Positions 15,865 through 23,746 of a stretch of 64,000 bases of DNA are shown here, piece after piece. How positions within the stretch are numbered: position 1 is the stretch's first letter; each line of letters opens with the position of its first letter. Source of the DNA: JBDFMH01 sp047238125 (GTDB lineage Bacteria > Pseudomonadota > Alphaproteobacteria > Sphingomonadales > Sphingomonadaceae). Under the pieces are notes generated by a model. That model made no database searches and was not told the DNA's origin. It saw only the letters and a list, made by a program, of their open reading frames with translations. Made by a program: the position numbers and the translations under genes. The stretch spans positions 682,001 through 746,000 of the forward strand of contig NZ_JBDFMH010000001.1 of assembly GCF_047238125.1 (NCBI RefSeq). Direction: 5' to 3'.

Positions 15865-17453
15865 TCAGCGCCGCGCGGCCTTCTGCTCGGCTACCATCCG
15901 GCGCACGTCCGCCAGCAGCGCCTGCGCATCATAGACCACGCCGTCCTTGATGGTCCATTTCACCCCGCCGACACGTTCCAGTTTGTCGGTCTGCGGGTTG
16001 AGCCGCAGGTGGCCCGTGCCGTACAGAGTCTTGAGGTTGGCCAGTGGATTTTCGGGCACGATCACCAGATCGGCCAGCATTCCGGCCCGCACCAGCCCGA
16101 ATGGCGGCTCCTGCTTCTTTGGATCGTAGATGGTACGCGCGCCGTTGATGGTGGCAGCGCTGATCACTTCCAGCGGATGGAAGCCCGCTTCCTGCAGCAT
16201 CTCCAATTCCTGGATATAGGCGAAGCCCCAGATCTGGAAGATGAAGCCGGGATCGGAGCCGGTCGTCACCCGCCCGCCCATATTCTTGTAATCATTCACC
16301 AGTCGCATGAACGGCTGGTAGAAGCGCTTCCAAGCCACTTCGTTGGCCGTCGTCCAGTCGAAGAAGTAGCTGCCGTGGTTGACGCGGCTCGACTGGAAAT
16401 AATCCCACATCGACGGCAACGTATAGTCCGCCTGCCAGTCCGCATTGCGTGCCCGCATCAGATCGCGCGACGCGGAATAGATGTTGAAGGTCGGATCGAA
16501 TGCGACCCCCGCCTCCAGCTGCGCGGACAAATAATCCTGCCATTCGGGGCTGCCGGGTGTCACGATATGGTCGGCGATGCTGGCGACCTCGGCGAAGCGA
16601 TCCTGCTCGTTGTTGAAATTATAACCCGGCGGATAGGCCTGTGTCCGGCTGTCCTTCAGCAACGAATCGAGATGCCCGTAGAAATGGGTGATCGTGCCCA
16701 GGCCCAGCGCGCCTGCCTGGCGACCGTTGAGTTCGGCCAGTCCCGGCTGGGCGAGATGCGCGACCGTGCCGAGCCCGGCCAGCTTCGCCTCTTCGATCGC
16801 GGCGGCGATGATCGCCGGTGTCTCCCCATCGCGATTGAAGAACTTGATGCCGTCTACGCCCGCGCCCTTCGCCCAGCGCACCCATTCGCGTGCCTTGGCC
16901 GGGCTGTCGACGCGGCCATTCGTCCAGCCGTCACCCAGCGTCAGGTAAGGGAACATGCGCGGTGCCACGATCCGATTGGCGGCCGATCGCGCACGATCGT
17001 CGCGCGTGCGCGGCCAACCCCCGAAATCGAACGAGACGCCGCGCACGCTCGTCACGCCATGCGCCAACCACAGCTTGTAGCCATATTCGGGGTTAGGTGC
17101 CTTGTCGGCATCGCCATTATGGCCATGGACGTCGACGAAGCCGGGCAGCACGTACATGTCGCGTCGATCTCGCGGTCCGCGCCGGCAGGTGGCCGATCCT
17201 TCTCCAGCGGCAGGCCCGGCGTGCCGGCGGAACGGACCGCGGCGATGCGATTGCCCTCGATCACGATATCGACCGGCCCGCGCGGCGGCCCGCCATTGCC
17301 CTCGATCACGGTCGCGCCGCGGATCACCAGCCGGGGATAGGGGCCGCCGCCTTCGTCCGCGCGCCGGTCCGGCGTGCGCTGCATCTCGGCAGCGGCGATC
17401 GGGGCGGAGACCAGCGCGCACAGCGCCGCTGCAATCCAAGCCGTTCGCAGCAT
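15865..17453 (-). pseudogene. secreted amidohydrolase, frameshifted
   Basis: Two reading frames together give one amidohydrolase of about 530 residues. The first (from ATG 17453) encodes a signal peptide MLRTAWIAAALCALVSAPIA and the N-terminal beta sandwich up to REIDAT. Around 17157-17161 the frame breaks, and the next frame takes over as MYVLPGFVDVHGHNGD and runs to 15865. The metal ligands are all present: HxH in DVHGH, H in VAHLAQ and ITHFYGH, D in TGSDPG. The break is a net loss of one base (or four, restoring REIDATG-MYVLPG). It is either a recent inactivation or a sequencing error. Predicted role: periplasmic hydrolysis of an amide, lactone or dipeptide. Confidence 0.85.
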
Positions 17454-17568
17454 CCTTCACTCCCCTGTTGCCCGCGGACCGGCTTAGAGGCGCGGCCGGC
17501 TGATGCAAAGGCTAGGTGCGTCGCGGCCTATGACGCGGGAGCGTGGCGCTGACAGGATGGAGGATCGA

Positions 17569-17979
17569 ATGACCCAGGAAGAGCGCAATCTGAAGGAGAC
17601 CGAGAAGCTCTATGCGCTGAGCGCGGCCGGCGACTGGCCCGCTGTGCGCGAGATGCTGACCGACGATTTCTTCGCCACAGAGGCGCCGGGCCTGCCCTAT
17701 GAAGGCGTCTATTCGGGCAAGGACGGGCTGGAGCAGCTCTACCGCAAGGTGATGGGCATGATGCCCGTTCAGGGGCTGGACCTGATCCAGATGACTGCGG
17801 GTGGCGATTGGGTGATCGTCATCGTCGAGATGATCGCCAGCGATGCCGACGGCGAGTTCCGCATCCCCCTGGCCGAGGGAACGCGTTTCCGCGACGGTAA
17901 GGTCGCCGAGATCAAACCCTTCTACTTCGATCACGCGCTGGTTCACCGCGCAGTGGCGGCGGGCAAGGTCGCCGCTTAG
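17569..17979 (+). CDS. SnoaL/NTF2-like protein
   Basis: 136 residues. The start ATG 17569 follows GGAGGATCGA, better than upstream in-frame starts. Single NTF2-like domain: LKETEKLYALSAAGDWPAVREML, then DDFFATEAPGLPYEG, ending KPFYFDHALV, the pattern of SnoaL-like ketosteroid-isomerase-type proteins. It is one of four such domains within 4 kb (two in the 13776 fusion, one at 15409, one here). Activity is unknown. Confidence 0.85.
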   Translation: MTQEERNLKETEKLYALSAAGDWPAVREMLTDDFFATEAPGLPYEGVYSGKDGLEQLYRKVMGMMPVQGLDLIQMTAGGDWVIVIVEMIASDADGEFRIPLAEGTRFRDGKVAEIKPFYFDHALVHRAVAAGKVAA

Positions 17980-17987
17980 CTTCGGTC

Positions 17988-18062
17988 CGTCATCCTGACG
18001 AAAGTCAGGATCCAGATGCGCATCGCTGGCGGCTCTGGATCCTGACTTTCATCGGGATGACG
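17988..18062. repeat. large inverted repeat between convergent genes
   Basis: Arms of about 29 nt (17988-18016 and 18034-18062), CGTCATCCTGACGAAAGTCA... and its near-perfect complement ...TGACTTTCATCGGGATGACG, flank an 18-nt loop. This is a second palindromic family, distinct from that at 12974. Likely a dispersed intergenic repeat with terminator function; no coding capacity. Confidence 0.65.
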
Positions 18063-18072
18063 ACGGTCCCGC

Positions 18073-19545
18073 TTATCGCGCGAACAGCGCTTCCGGCGCT
18101 TCGATCAGCCGCTTCAGCGCCGCGAGGAATTTCGCACCGACTGCCCCATCGATCGCGCGGTGATCGCATGACAGGGTGAAGCCCATGCGGCTTTCGAACG
18201 CGCCCGATCCGTCCGCCTGCTCGGCGAACACGCGGCGCGTATTGCCCACCGCCAGGATCGCCCCCTGCGGCGGATTGATGATCGCGTCGAAGCCGTCGAT
18301 CCCGAACATGCCGAGGTTTGAGACGGTGAAGCTGCCGCCGTCCATATCCTCGAAGCCCAGTCGTCCGGCCTGCGCCTTGGCGATCAGCGCCTTCGTGCGT
18401 TCGGCGATCTGCTGCGGCAGCAGCGCCTCGGCATTGCGCACGATCGGCGTCACCAATCCCTTGTCGCTGGCCACCGCCACCGCGACGTCGGCATAGGCGA
18501 AGCGGTGGATGGTATCGCCGTGCACCTGCACGTTGCAATCCGGCTCCTCGATCAGCGCCAGCGCGACCGCACGGACGATGAAATCGTTCAGCGAGACCTT
18601 GGCGCCCAGGAACAGGTTAGCCTGCTGGCGCAGCGCCACCAGCGCATCCACGCGCGCTTCCATCCGCAGATAGAAATGCGGCACCGTCTGCTTGGCCTCG
18701 GTCAGGCGGCGGGCGATGATCTTGCGGATCTTATCCATCGGCACGACCTGCGCGTCCGGACGCGGCGCATCCACGGTGGTGGACACGCTGCCCGATGCCG
18801 TCGGCGTGGATGCCGGGGCAGGGGCGGGCACCTTCGCCAGCACGTCACCCTTCGAGATCCGGCCCCGCGGCCCGGTGCCGCTGATCCCAGCCAGATCGAT
18901 GCCGTGCTGCTTGGCCAGCCGCTTTGCGAGCGGCGAGGCGAAGGCCTGTTCGTAGCCGGCCTCGTCGACTGCGATCGAGATCGGCGCGCCGCCATAGCCG
19001 CCGGCCGGCGGACGGCCCGCCTGATCGACATCCTGCAGGCTGATGCGGCCATCCTTGCCGCTGCCGTTGATGCCCGAAATGTCGATGCCGCGCTCCTCGG
19101 CCAGCTTGCGCGCGGCCGGGCTGATCAGCGCATCATCGGGAATCGCCGGCTTGGCCGGAGCGGGGGCGGGAGCCGGTTCCGCAGCGGCCGGGGCAGGGGG
19201 GGCGGAGGGTGCCGGCGCGCGATCGTCACGCCCGGCCGATCCCAGCGCGTCGGCCGGCTTAAAGTTGGCCAGGAACGCGTCGATCTCCTCGGCGGTCGCG
19301 GGACCATCCGAAAGCACCGCCAGCAGCGCCCCGACCGGCAGCGTCTCGCCGGCCTGCGCCACGATCTTCACGAAAGTGCCCGGCTCCTCGGCCTCGACCT
19401 CGTTGGTGATCTTGTCGGTCTCGATCAGTGTCAGCACGGTGCCCTTGGTAAAGGGCGCGCCTTCGGCCACCATCCATTCGGCGATGGTGCCTTCGGTCAT
19501 CTCGATGCCCCATTTGGGCATGGCGAACGGCTTGAGCGCGGCCAT
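18073..19545 (-). CDS. dihydrolipoamide acyltransferase (E2)
   Basis: 490 residues. Lipoyl domain 1-80 with the lipoylated lysine K45 in ETDKITNE. Then an Ala/Pro linker, two peripheral-subunit-binding domains (about 140-174 and 203-238) and the catalytic domain (about 265-490) with H462 and D466 in DHRAIDG. It transfers an acyl group from lipoate to CoA. Two subunit-binding domains in one E2 is uncommon; most have one. It is the last gene of the DUF35-thiolase-E1alpha-E1beta-E2 operon and touches the E1 beta gene (1-nt overlap). No E3 gene is present, so dihydrolipoamide dehydrogenase is supplied from elsewhere. Confidence 0.93.
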   Translation of the reverse strand: MAALKPFAMPKWGIEMTEGTIAEWMVAEGAPFTKGTVLTLIETDKITNEVEAEEPGTFVKIVAQAGETLPVGALLAVLSDGPATAEEIDAFLANFKPADALGSAGRDDRAPAPSAPPAPAAAEPAPAPAPAKPAIPDDALISPAARKLAEERGIDISGINGSGKDGRISLQDVDQAGRPPAGGYGGAPISIAVDEAGYEQAFASPLAKRLAKQHGIDLAGISGTGPRGRISKGDVLAKVPAPAPASTPTASGSVSTTVDAPRPDAQVVPMDKIRKIIARRLTEAKQTVPHFYLRMEARVDALVALRQQANLFLGAKVSLNDFIVRAVALALIEEPDCNVQVHGDTIHRFAYADVAVAVASDKGLVTPIVRNAEALLPQQIAERTKALIAKAQAGRLGFEDMDGGSFTVSNLGMFGIDGFDAIINPPQGAILAVGNTRRVFAEQADGSGAFESRMGFTLSCDHRAIDGAVGAKFLAALKRLIEAPEALFAR

Positions 19546-20555
19546 CAGCGATACGCCAGCACGGAACGGACCGCGTCGATCACCTTGGGCGGCGACGGCA
19601 GATAGGCGCTTTCCAGTTCGCGCGCGAACGGCACCGGCGAATGCGGCGGCGTCACCATCATCGGCGGCGCCTTCAGCGCGGCGAAGCCCTTGCGCGCCAC
19701 CATCGCGCAGATGTCGGCCGCGACCGAGCAGCGTGGCGGGCTTTCCTCCACCACCACCAGCCGGCCGGTCAGCTCGACCGAATCGAGGATGGCTTCCTCG
19801 TCCAGCGGGCTCGTCGTGCGCACGTCGATCACGTCACAGCTGATGCCTTCCTCGGCCAGCTTGTCGGCCGCGCGCTCGCAGACGCCGACCATCATGCCCA
19901 TCGTCACGATCGTCACATGCTCGCCCGCGCGCACCTGGCGGGCATGGCCGAACGGGATCAGATAATCGCCGTCCGGCACTTCGCCCTTCATGCCGTAGAG
20001 CGCCTTGTGCTCGAAGAAGAGCACGGGATCGTCGTCGCGGATCGCCTGGGTCAGCAGGCCCTTCGCATCGGCCGCGGTCGACGGCATCACGACCTTCAGG
20101 CCGGGCATCGAGGTCATCATCGAATAGACCGCCTGGCTGTGCTGCGGGGCGGCGTTGAAACCGGCGCCGTAGATCAGCCGGATCACCACCGGGCACTTGG
20201 TGCGCCCGCCGAACATGTAGCGAAACTTGGCGATCTGGTTCCAGATCTGATCCATGCAGACGCCGACGAAATCGGCGAACATCAGTTCCGCGATCGGGCG
20301 CTTGCCCGCCAGTGCCGCGCCGGCCGCCGATCCGATGATCGCGCTTTCCGAAATTGGGGTGTCGATGATGCGGTTCGATCCGAACTCCTCCCAGAGACCG
20401 GTCGAGGTGCTCCAGATGCCGCCGATCGCCTCCGGGCCGCCGGCGGTGCCCATGCCGCCAACCAGATCCTCGCCCAGCATCATCACATTTTCGTCACGCC
20501 GCATTTCCGACCGGATCGTCTCCAGGATCGCTTCGCGGATCATCATTCGAGCCAT
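19545..20555 (-). CDS. 2-oxo acid dehydrogenase E1 beta subunit
   Basis: 336 residues, the expected size of the beta chain. It starts MARMMIREAILETIRSEM and contains the transketolase central-domain signatures GSAAGAALAGKRPIAELMF and DVRTTSPLDEEAI. With the alpha chain just upstream it forms the thiamine diphosphate-dependent E1 that decarboxylates a 2-oxo acid. The sequence style is that of acetoin/pyruvate dehydrogenase-type E1 beta (AcoB/PdhB) rather than the single-chain E1 of E. coli. The substrate cannot be fixed from sequence. Gap to E1 alpha: 15 nt. Confidence 0.93.
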   Translation of the reverse strand: MARMMIREAILETIRSEMRRDENVMMLGEDLVGGMGTAGGPEAIGGIWSTSTGLWEEFGSNRIIDTPISESAIIGSAAGAALAGKRPIAELMFADFVGVCMDQIWNQIAKFRYMFGGRTKCPVVIRLIYGAGFNAAPQHSQAVYSMMTSMPGLKVVMPSTAADAKGLLTQAIRDDDPVLFFEHKALYGMKGEVPDGDYLIPFGHARQVRAGEHVTIVTMGMMVGVCERAADKLAEEGISCDVIDVRTTSPLDEEAILDSVELTGRLVVVEESPPRCSVAADICAMVARKGFAALKAPPMMVTPPHSPVPFARELESAYLPSPPKVIDAVRSVLAYR

Positions 20556-20570
20556 GGGTCTGCTTTCCGA

Positions 20571-21542
20571 TCAGTAGGAGATGTAGACGTCTTCGAGCAC
20601 CGCTTCCGGGCCCGGTGCCGGCGCGGCGCGCGCTTCGTCGACCGCCTGGTCGATCAGCGTATTCACTTCGGCATCGATCGCATCGAGGTCGCCGCCTTCC
20701 AGCAGGCTCGCCTCGGTCACGCGCTGCCGGAACGCCTTCAGGCAATCGCGCTCGGCCCGGATCCGATCGAGTTCGCCCGGCCCGCGATAGCGCTGCGGAT
20801 CGCCCTCGAAATGGCCGTAGAAGCGCTCGGTATCCAGCTCGACCGCGGCCGGGCCGTTGCCCGCCCGGACATATTCAAGCACCTCGCGCATCGTTTCGTA
20901 AGTGGCGAAATAGTCGCAGCCATTGGCGCGCCACGCCTTCATGCCGAACGCTTCTGCGCGGCCGGCGATATCGGTCGCGGTAGCGGTGGCATAGGACGGG
21001 CCGGTATGCTCGGAATAATGGTTGTTCTCGAACACGAACACGACCGGCGCCTTGGTGACGACCGCCATGTTCATCGCTTCGAACGTGGTGCCCTGGTTGC
21101 AGGCACCGTCGCCCGAGAAAGACAGGCCGATCTTGCCCTTGCCGTTGGCCTTGGCGGCAAGCGCCGCGCCCAGCGCCTGCGGCGCGCCCGCGCCGACGAT
21201 GCCGTTGGCGCCCAGCATGCCCTTGTCGATATCGGCGATGTGCATCGATCCGCCCTTGCCCTTGCAGGTGCCGGTCGCGCGCCCGTAGATCTCCGCCATC
21301 ATTGGCTTCACGTCCACGCCCTTGGCCAGGCAGTGACCATGGCCGCGATGGGTGGAGACGATGAAGTCGTCGTCATCGAGATGGTCGCACACGCCCACGG
21401 CGGCCGCTTCCTGCCCGCAATAGAGATGGGTGAAGCCGGCGATCTCGCCCTTGGCGATCTCCTCGTGCAGGCGCTCCTCGAACTGGCGGATGGTGGCCAT
21501 CCGCCGGTAAGCGCCCAGAAGCTCTTCGCGGCTCAATTGCAT
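20571..21542 (-). CDS. 2-oxo acid dehydrogenase E1 alpha subunit
   Basis: 323 residues. The thiamine diphosphate motif is complete: GDGACNQGTTFEAMN, then FVFENN about 28 residues later. THLYCGQEAAAVG near residue 40 and STHRGHGHCLAKG near 85 are also standard. With E1 beta it forms an alpha2-beta2 E1 of the acetoin/pyruvate dehydrogenase type. It lies 9 nt downstream of the thiolase in the same operon. In this context it may act on a short 2-oxo acid or diketone released during catabolism, rather than being the housekeeping pyruvate dehydrogenase. Confidence 0.93.
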   Translation of the reverse strand: MQLSREELLGAYRRMATIRQFEERLHEEIAKGEIAGFTHLYCGQEAAAVGVCDHLDDDDFIVSTHRGHGHCLAKGVDVKPMMAEIYGRATGTCKGKGGSMHIADIDKGMLGANGIVGAGAPQALGAALAAKANGKGKIGLSFSGDGACNQGTTFEAMNMAVVTKAPVVFVFENNHYSEHTGPSYATATATDIAGRAEAFGMKAWRANGCDYFATYETMREVLEYVRAGNGPAAVELDTERFYGHFEGDPQRYRGPGELDRIRAERDCLKAFRQRVTEASLLEGGDLDAIDAEVNTLIDQAVDEARAAPAPGPEAVLEDVYISY

Positions 21543-21551
21543 GACAGATCC

Positions 21552-22700
21552 TCAGCGTGACAGGATGGTGACGGCGGAGACGCCCGGGGCGCCATAGACA
21601 TGGGTGTAGCCGATCTTCGGATCGCCCGGCACCTGCCGCGCGCCGCCGGTGCCGCGCAGCTGGACGACATTCTCGTATACTTGGCGCAGGCCGGATGCGC
21701 CGATCGGCTCGCCACAGGCGATGCAGCCGCCATCGGTGTTGATCGGCAGCGCGCCGCCGATGCGGGTGCGGCCCTCGGCCAGCCACTGCTCCTGCTCGCC
21801 ATCGGCGCAGAAGCCGTTCTCGGCCATATGCATGATCTCGGCGCCAGCCTCGGTATCCTGAATCTGGGCGACGTCGACGTCACCCGGGTCGATTCCCGCC
21901 GCCTCGAAGGCGGCCTTGCTGGCGACGCGGGTCGCGGTCGCGGTGCCGCCGCCGATGTCGATCGACGGAGCGAACACCTCGAACGACCCCGGCGGGCGCG
22001 TGCGCATCGCTGCTGCTTCCAGCCGGATGATCGGCACGCCCATCGCCTTCGCGCGCGCTTCGGAGGCCAGGACCAGCGCCACCGCGCCTTCGGCCGGCGA
22101 ACAAAACATATATTTGGTCAGCGGATCGCTCACCATCTGCGAATTCAGGATCGTCTCGAGATCGACCGGCGTACGCCGCCACGCATGATCGGCCAGCGCG
22201 CCATTTTCGAAGCTCTTCTCGGCGACCCGGCCCAGCGTGAGCGGCGTGATGCCATGCTGGTGCATGTAGCGCTGGATCTTGGTCGCGAAGAACTGGGTGG
22301 TCAGCATCAGCCCGGTTTCGCCATACCATTCGGGCAGGCCCCACTCGGCAGGCTTCGGGTCGAACGCGCCGCGCGGATGCTTGTCGAACCCGACTGCCAG
22401 TCCGAGATCGAACTCGCCCGATCCGATCGTGCTGGTCGCGCCGAACAGCGCCGACCCGCCGGTGGCGCAGCCATTCTTCACGTTGATGAACTGCACGCCC
22501 GACAGGCCAAGCCGCGCCACCATCGTATCGGCATTGCCGGCCGAATCCGATCCGCCATAGGCGAATTGGATCTGCGGCCATTCGATGCCGGCGTCGGCCA
22601 GCGCGCTGCGCACCGCCGCCACGCCCATGTCGAGGCCTGTCATGCCGTCGCTGCGACCGAACGGGTGGATGCCGATACCGACGATGCAAGCCTTGCTCAT
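21552..22700 (-). CDS. thiolase family protein (lipid-transfer type)
   Basis: 382 residues from ATG 22700, which overlaps the stop of the DUF35 gene as ATGA. It begins MSKACIVGIGIHPFGRSDG and has the nucleophile region NVKNGCATGGSALFGA and a C-terminal GEPIGASG in place of the classical G-H-P-x-G. This is the SCP2/lipid-transfer-protein type of thiolase that works with DUF35 partners in steroid and aromatic side-chain cleavage (retro-aldol or thiolytic). The exact reaction is unknown. The coupled start suggests equal amounts of the two proteins. Confidence 0.92.
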   Translation of the reverse strand: MSKACIVGIGIHPFGRSDGMTGLDMGVAAVRSALADAGIEWPQIQFAYGGSDSAGNADTMVARLGLSGVQFINVKNGCATGGSALFGATSTIGSGEFDLGLAVGFDKHPRGAFDPKPAEWGLPEWYGETGLMLTTQFFATKIQRYMHQHGITPLTLGRVAEKSFENGALADHAWRRTPVDLETILNSQMVSDPLTKYMFCSPAEGAVALVLASEARAKAMGVPIIRLEAAAMRTRPPGSFEVFAPSIDIGGGTATATRVASKAAFEAAGIDPGDVDVAQIQDTEAGAEIMHMAENGFCADGEQEQWLAEGRTRIGGALPINTDGGCIACGEPIGASGLRQVYENVVQLRGTGGARQVPGDPKIGYTHVYGAPGVSAVTILSR

Positions 22701-23101
22701 CGTGCGGGCTCGAACGCGTAGGTGGTCAGCGTCGCGCCGTCGGCGGCGGTGGCGAACGGGATCGTCGTCAGCCGCACGGGCTGTCCGCAGGCGAGCGCGG
22801 CGAAATCGACGCCGGTCAATCGGCTCTCCACGATCACTTCTCCCGGCAGTTCGACATAGGCCAGCGCGAACGGTTCGAACGGTTGCGGTCCGGCATAGGG
22901 CGGCGATTTGGGCGCGAAGCGCTGCACGGTCCAAGACCAGATCGTGCCGTCCCGGCCCAGCGGCACGGGTTCGAAGCGCTCGCCCTCATGACCTTCGGGC
23001 ATCGGGAACACGATCCGGCCCGTTTCCCGATCCCGCCCACCGATCAGGCGCGGCGGCTGTTCGTCGGTCAGGATGCCGTCGGCGATCGGCCTCGTCGTCA
23101 C
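22697..23101 (-). CDS. DUF35 OB-fold protein, thiolase partner
   Basis: 134 residues from a GTG start at 23101 preceded by GGGGAGGATCT, a strong site. The OB-fold half is clear (IWSWTVQRFAPKSPPY, FALAYVELPGEVIVESRLTG). The rubredoxin-like N-terminus has lost its zinc cysteines: the matching part reads LIGGRDRETGRIVFP. Family partners bind acyl-CoA and assist thiolases or lyases such as Ltp2. First gene of the operon. Overlap of 4 nt with the thiolase. Confidence 0.88.
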   Translation of the reverse strand: MTTRPIADGILTDEQPPRLIGGRDRETGRIVFPMPEGHEGERFEPVPLGRDGTIWSWTVQRFAPKSPPYAGPQPFEPFALAYVELPGEVIVESRLTGVDFAALACGQPVRLTTIPFATAADGATLTTYAFEPAR

Positions 23102-23311
23102 AGATCCTCCCCGTTTGCTATGCCGCCACCTAAGCCGCAAAGCCGCTGCCTGCGGGACTCGCACATTGATTAGGCCGCTCTTCAAACCCGATTCAGTGGC
23201 CACGGCAAGCCCCGGGCGGAAAAAGATGAGGACCGCTCACCTATCGCGAAACCTGTTCCGGGCGCGGGACGGCACTGGCGCGAGGCGATCGGCCGCCCTA
23301 GATGGCGGAAC

Positions 23312-23746
23312 ATGTCCGCGCCGCTTTACAACCAGGCGATCCTGCGTCTCGCCACGGCGATCCCGCATCAGGATCGGCTCCCGGCGCCCGACGCCACGAT
23401 CGAGAAGCGCTCGCCCATCTGCGGCAGCCGGGTGACGGTCGACGTTGCGCTGGGGGCTGACGGTCGACTGGCCGAACTCGGCCTTCTCGTCCGTGCTTGC
23501 GCGCTGGGGCAGGCTTCGGCCGCACTGATGGGCGACCATGCGATCGGCCGTGATCCCGCAGAACTGGCGGCGGCGCGCGATGCGCTGACGGCGTTCCTGG
23601 CCGGCGAGCGCGACGATCCCGGCGACTGGCCAGGTCTCGACATCCTCGAGCCCGCACGGCCGCACCGCGCGCGCCACGCATCGATCCGGCTGGCGTTCGA
23701 GGCGGTGGCCGAGGCGGCTGCTCAGGCTGCGGCAGGACGCGGCTGA
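23312..23746 (+). CDS. NifU/IscU-like iron-sulfur scaffold
   Basis: 144 residues. Two of the three scaffold cysteines are present: C37 in SPICGSRV and C63 in VRACALGQAS. The third position reads ARHASIRL, with His-Ala-Ser where IscU has Cys. The order of elements is otherwise that of the NifU N-terminal domain, and this variant is common in alphaproteobacteria with the SUF system. It should bind nascent Fe-S clusters, perhaps zinc. Stop and start overlap by 1 nt (TGATG) with the downstream antiporter, an odd partner for a scaffold. Confidence 0.82.
   Translation: MSAPLYNQAILRLATAIPHQDRLPAPDATIEKRSPICGSRVTVDVALGADGRLAELGLLVRACALGQASAALMGDHAIGRDPAELAAARDALTAFLAGERDDPGDWPGLDILEPARPHRARHASIRLAFEAVAEAAAQAAAGRG

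Noticed and set aside
23312..23746. NifU-like protein as a pseudogene because the third cysteine is missing
   Set aside because: The HAS replacement at that site is a recurrent alphaproteobacterial variant and the frame is intact.
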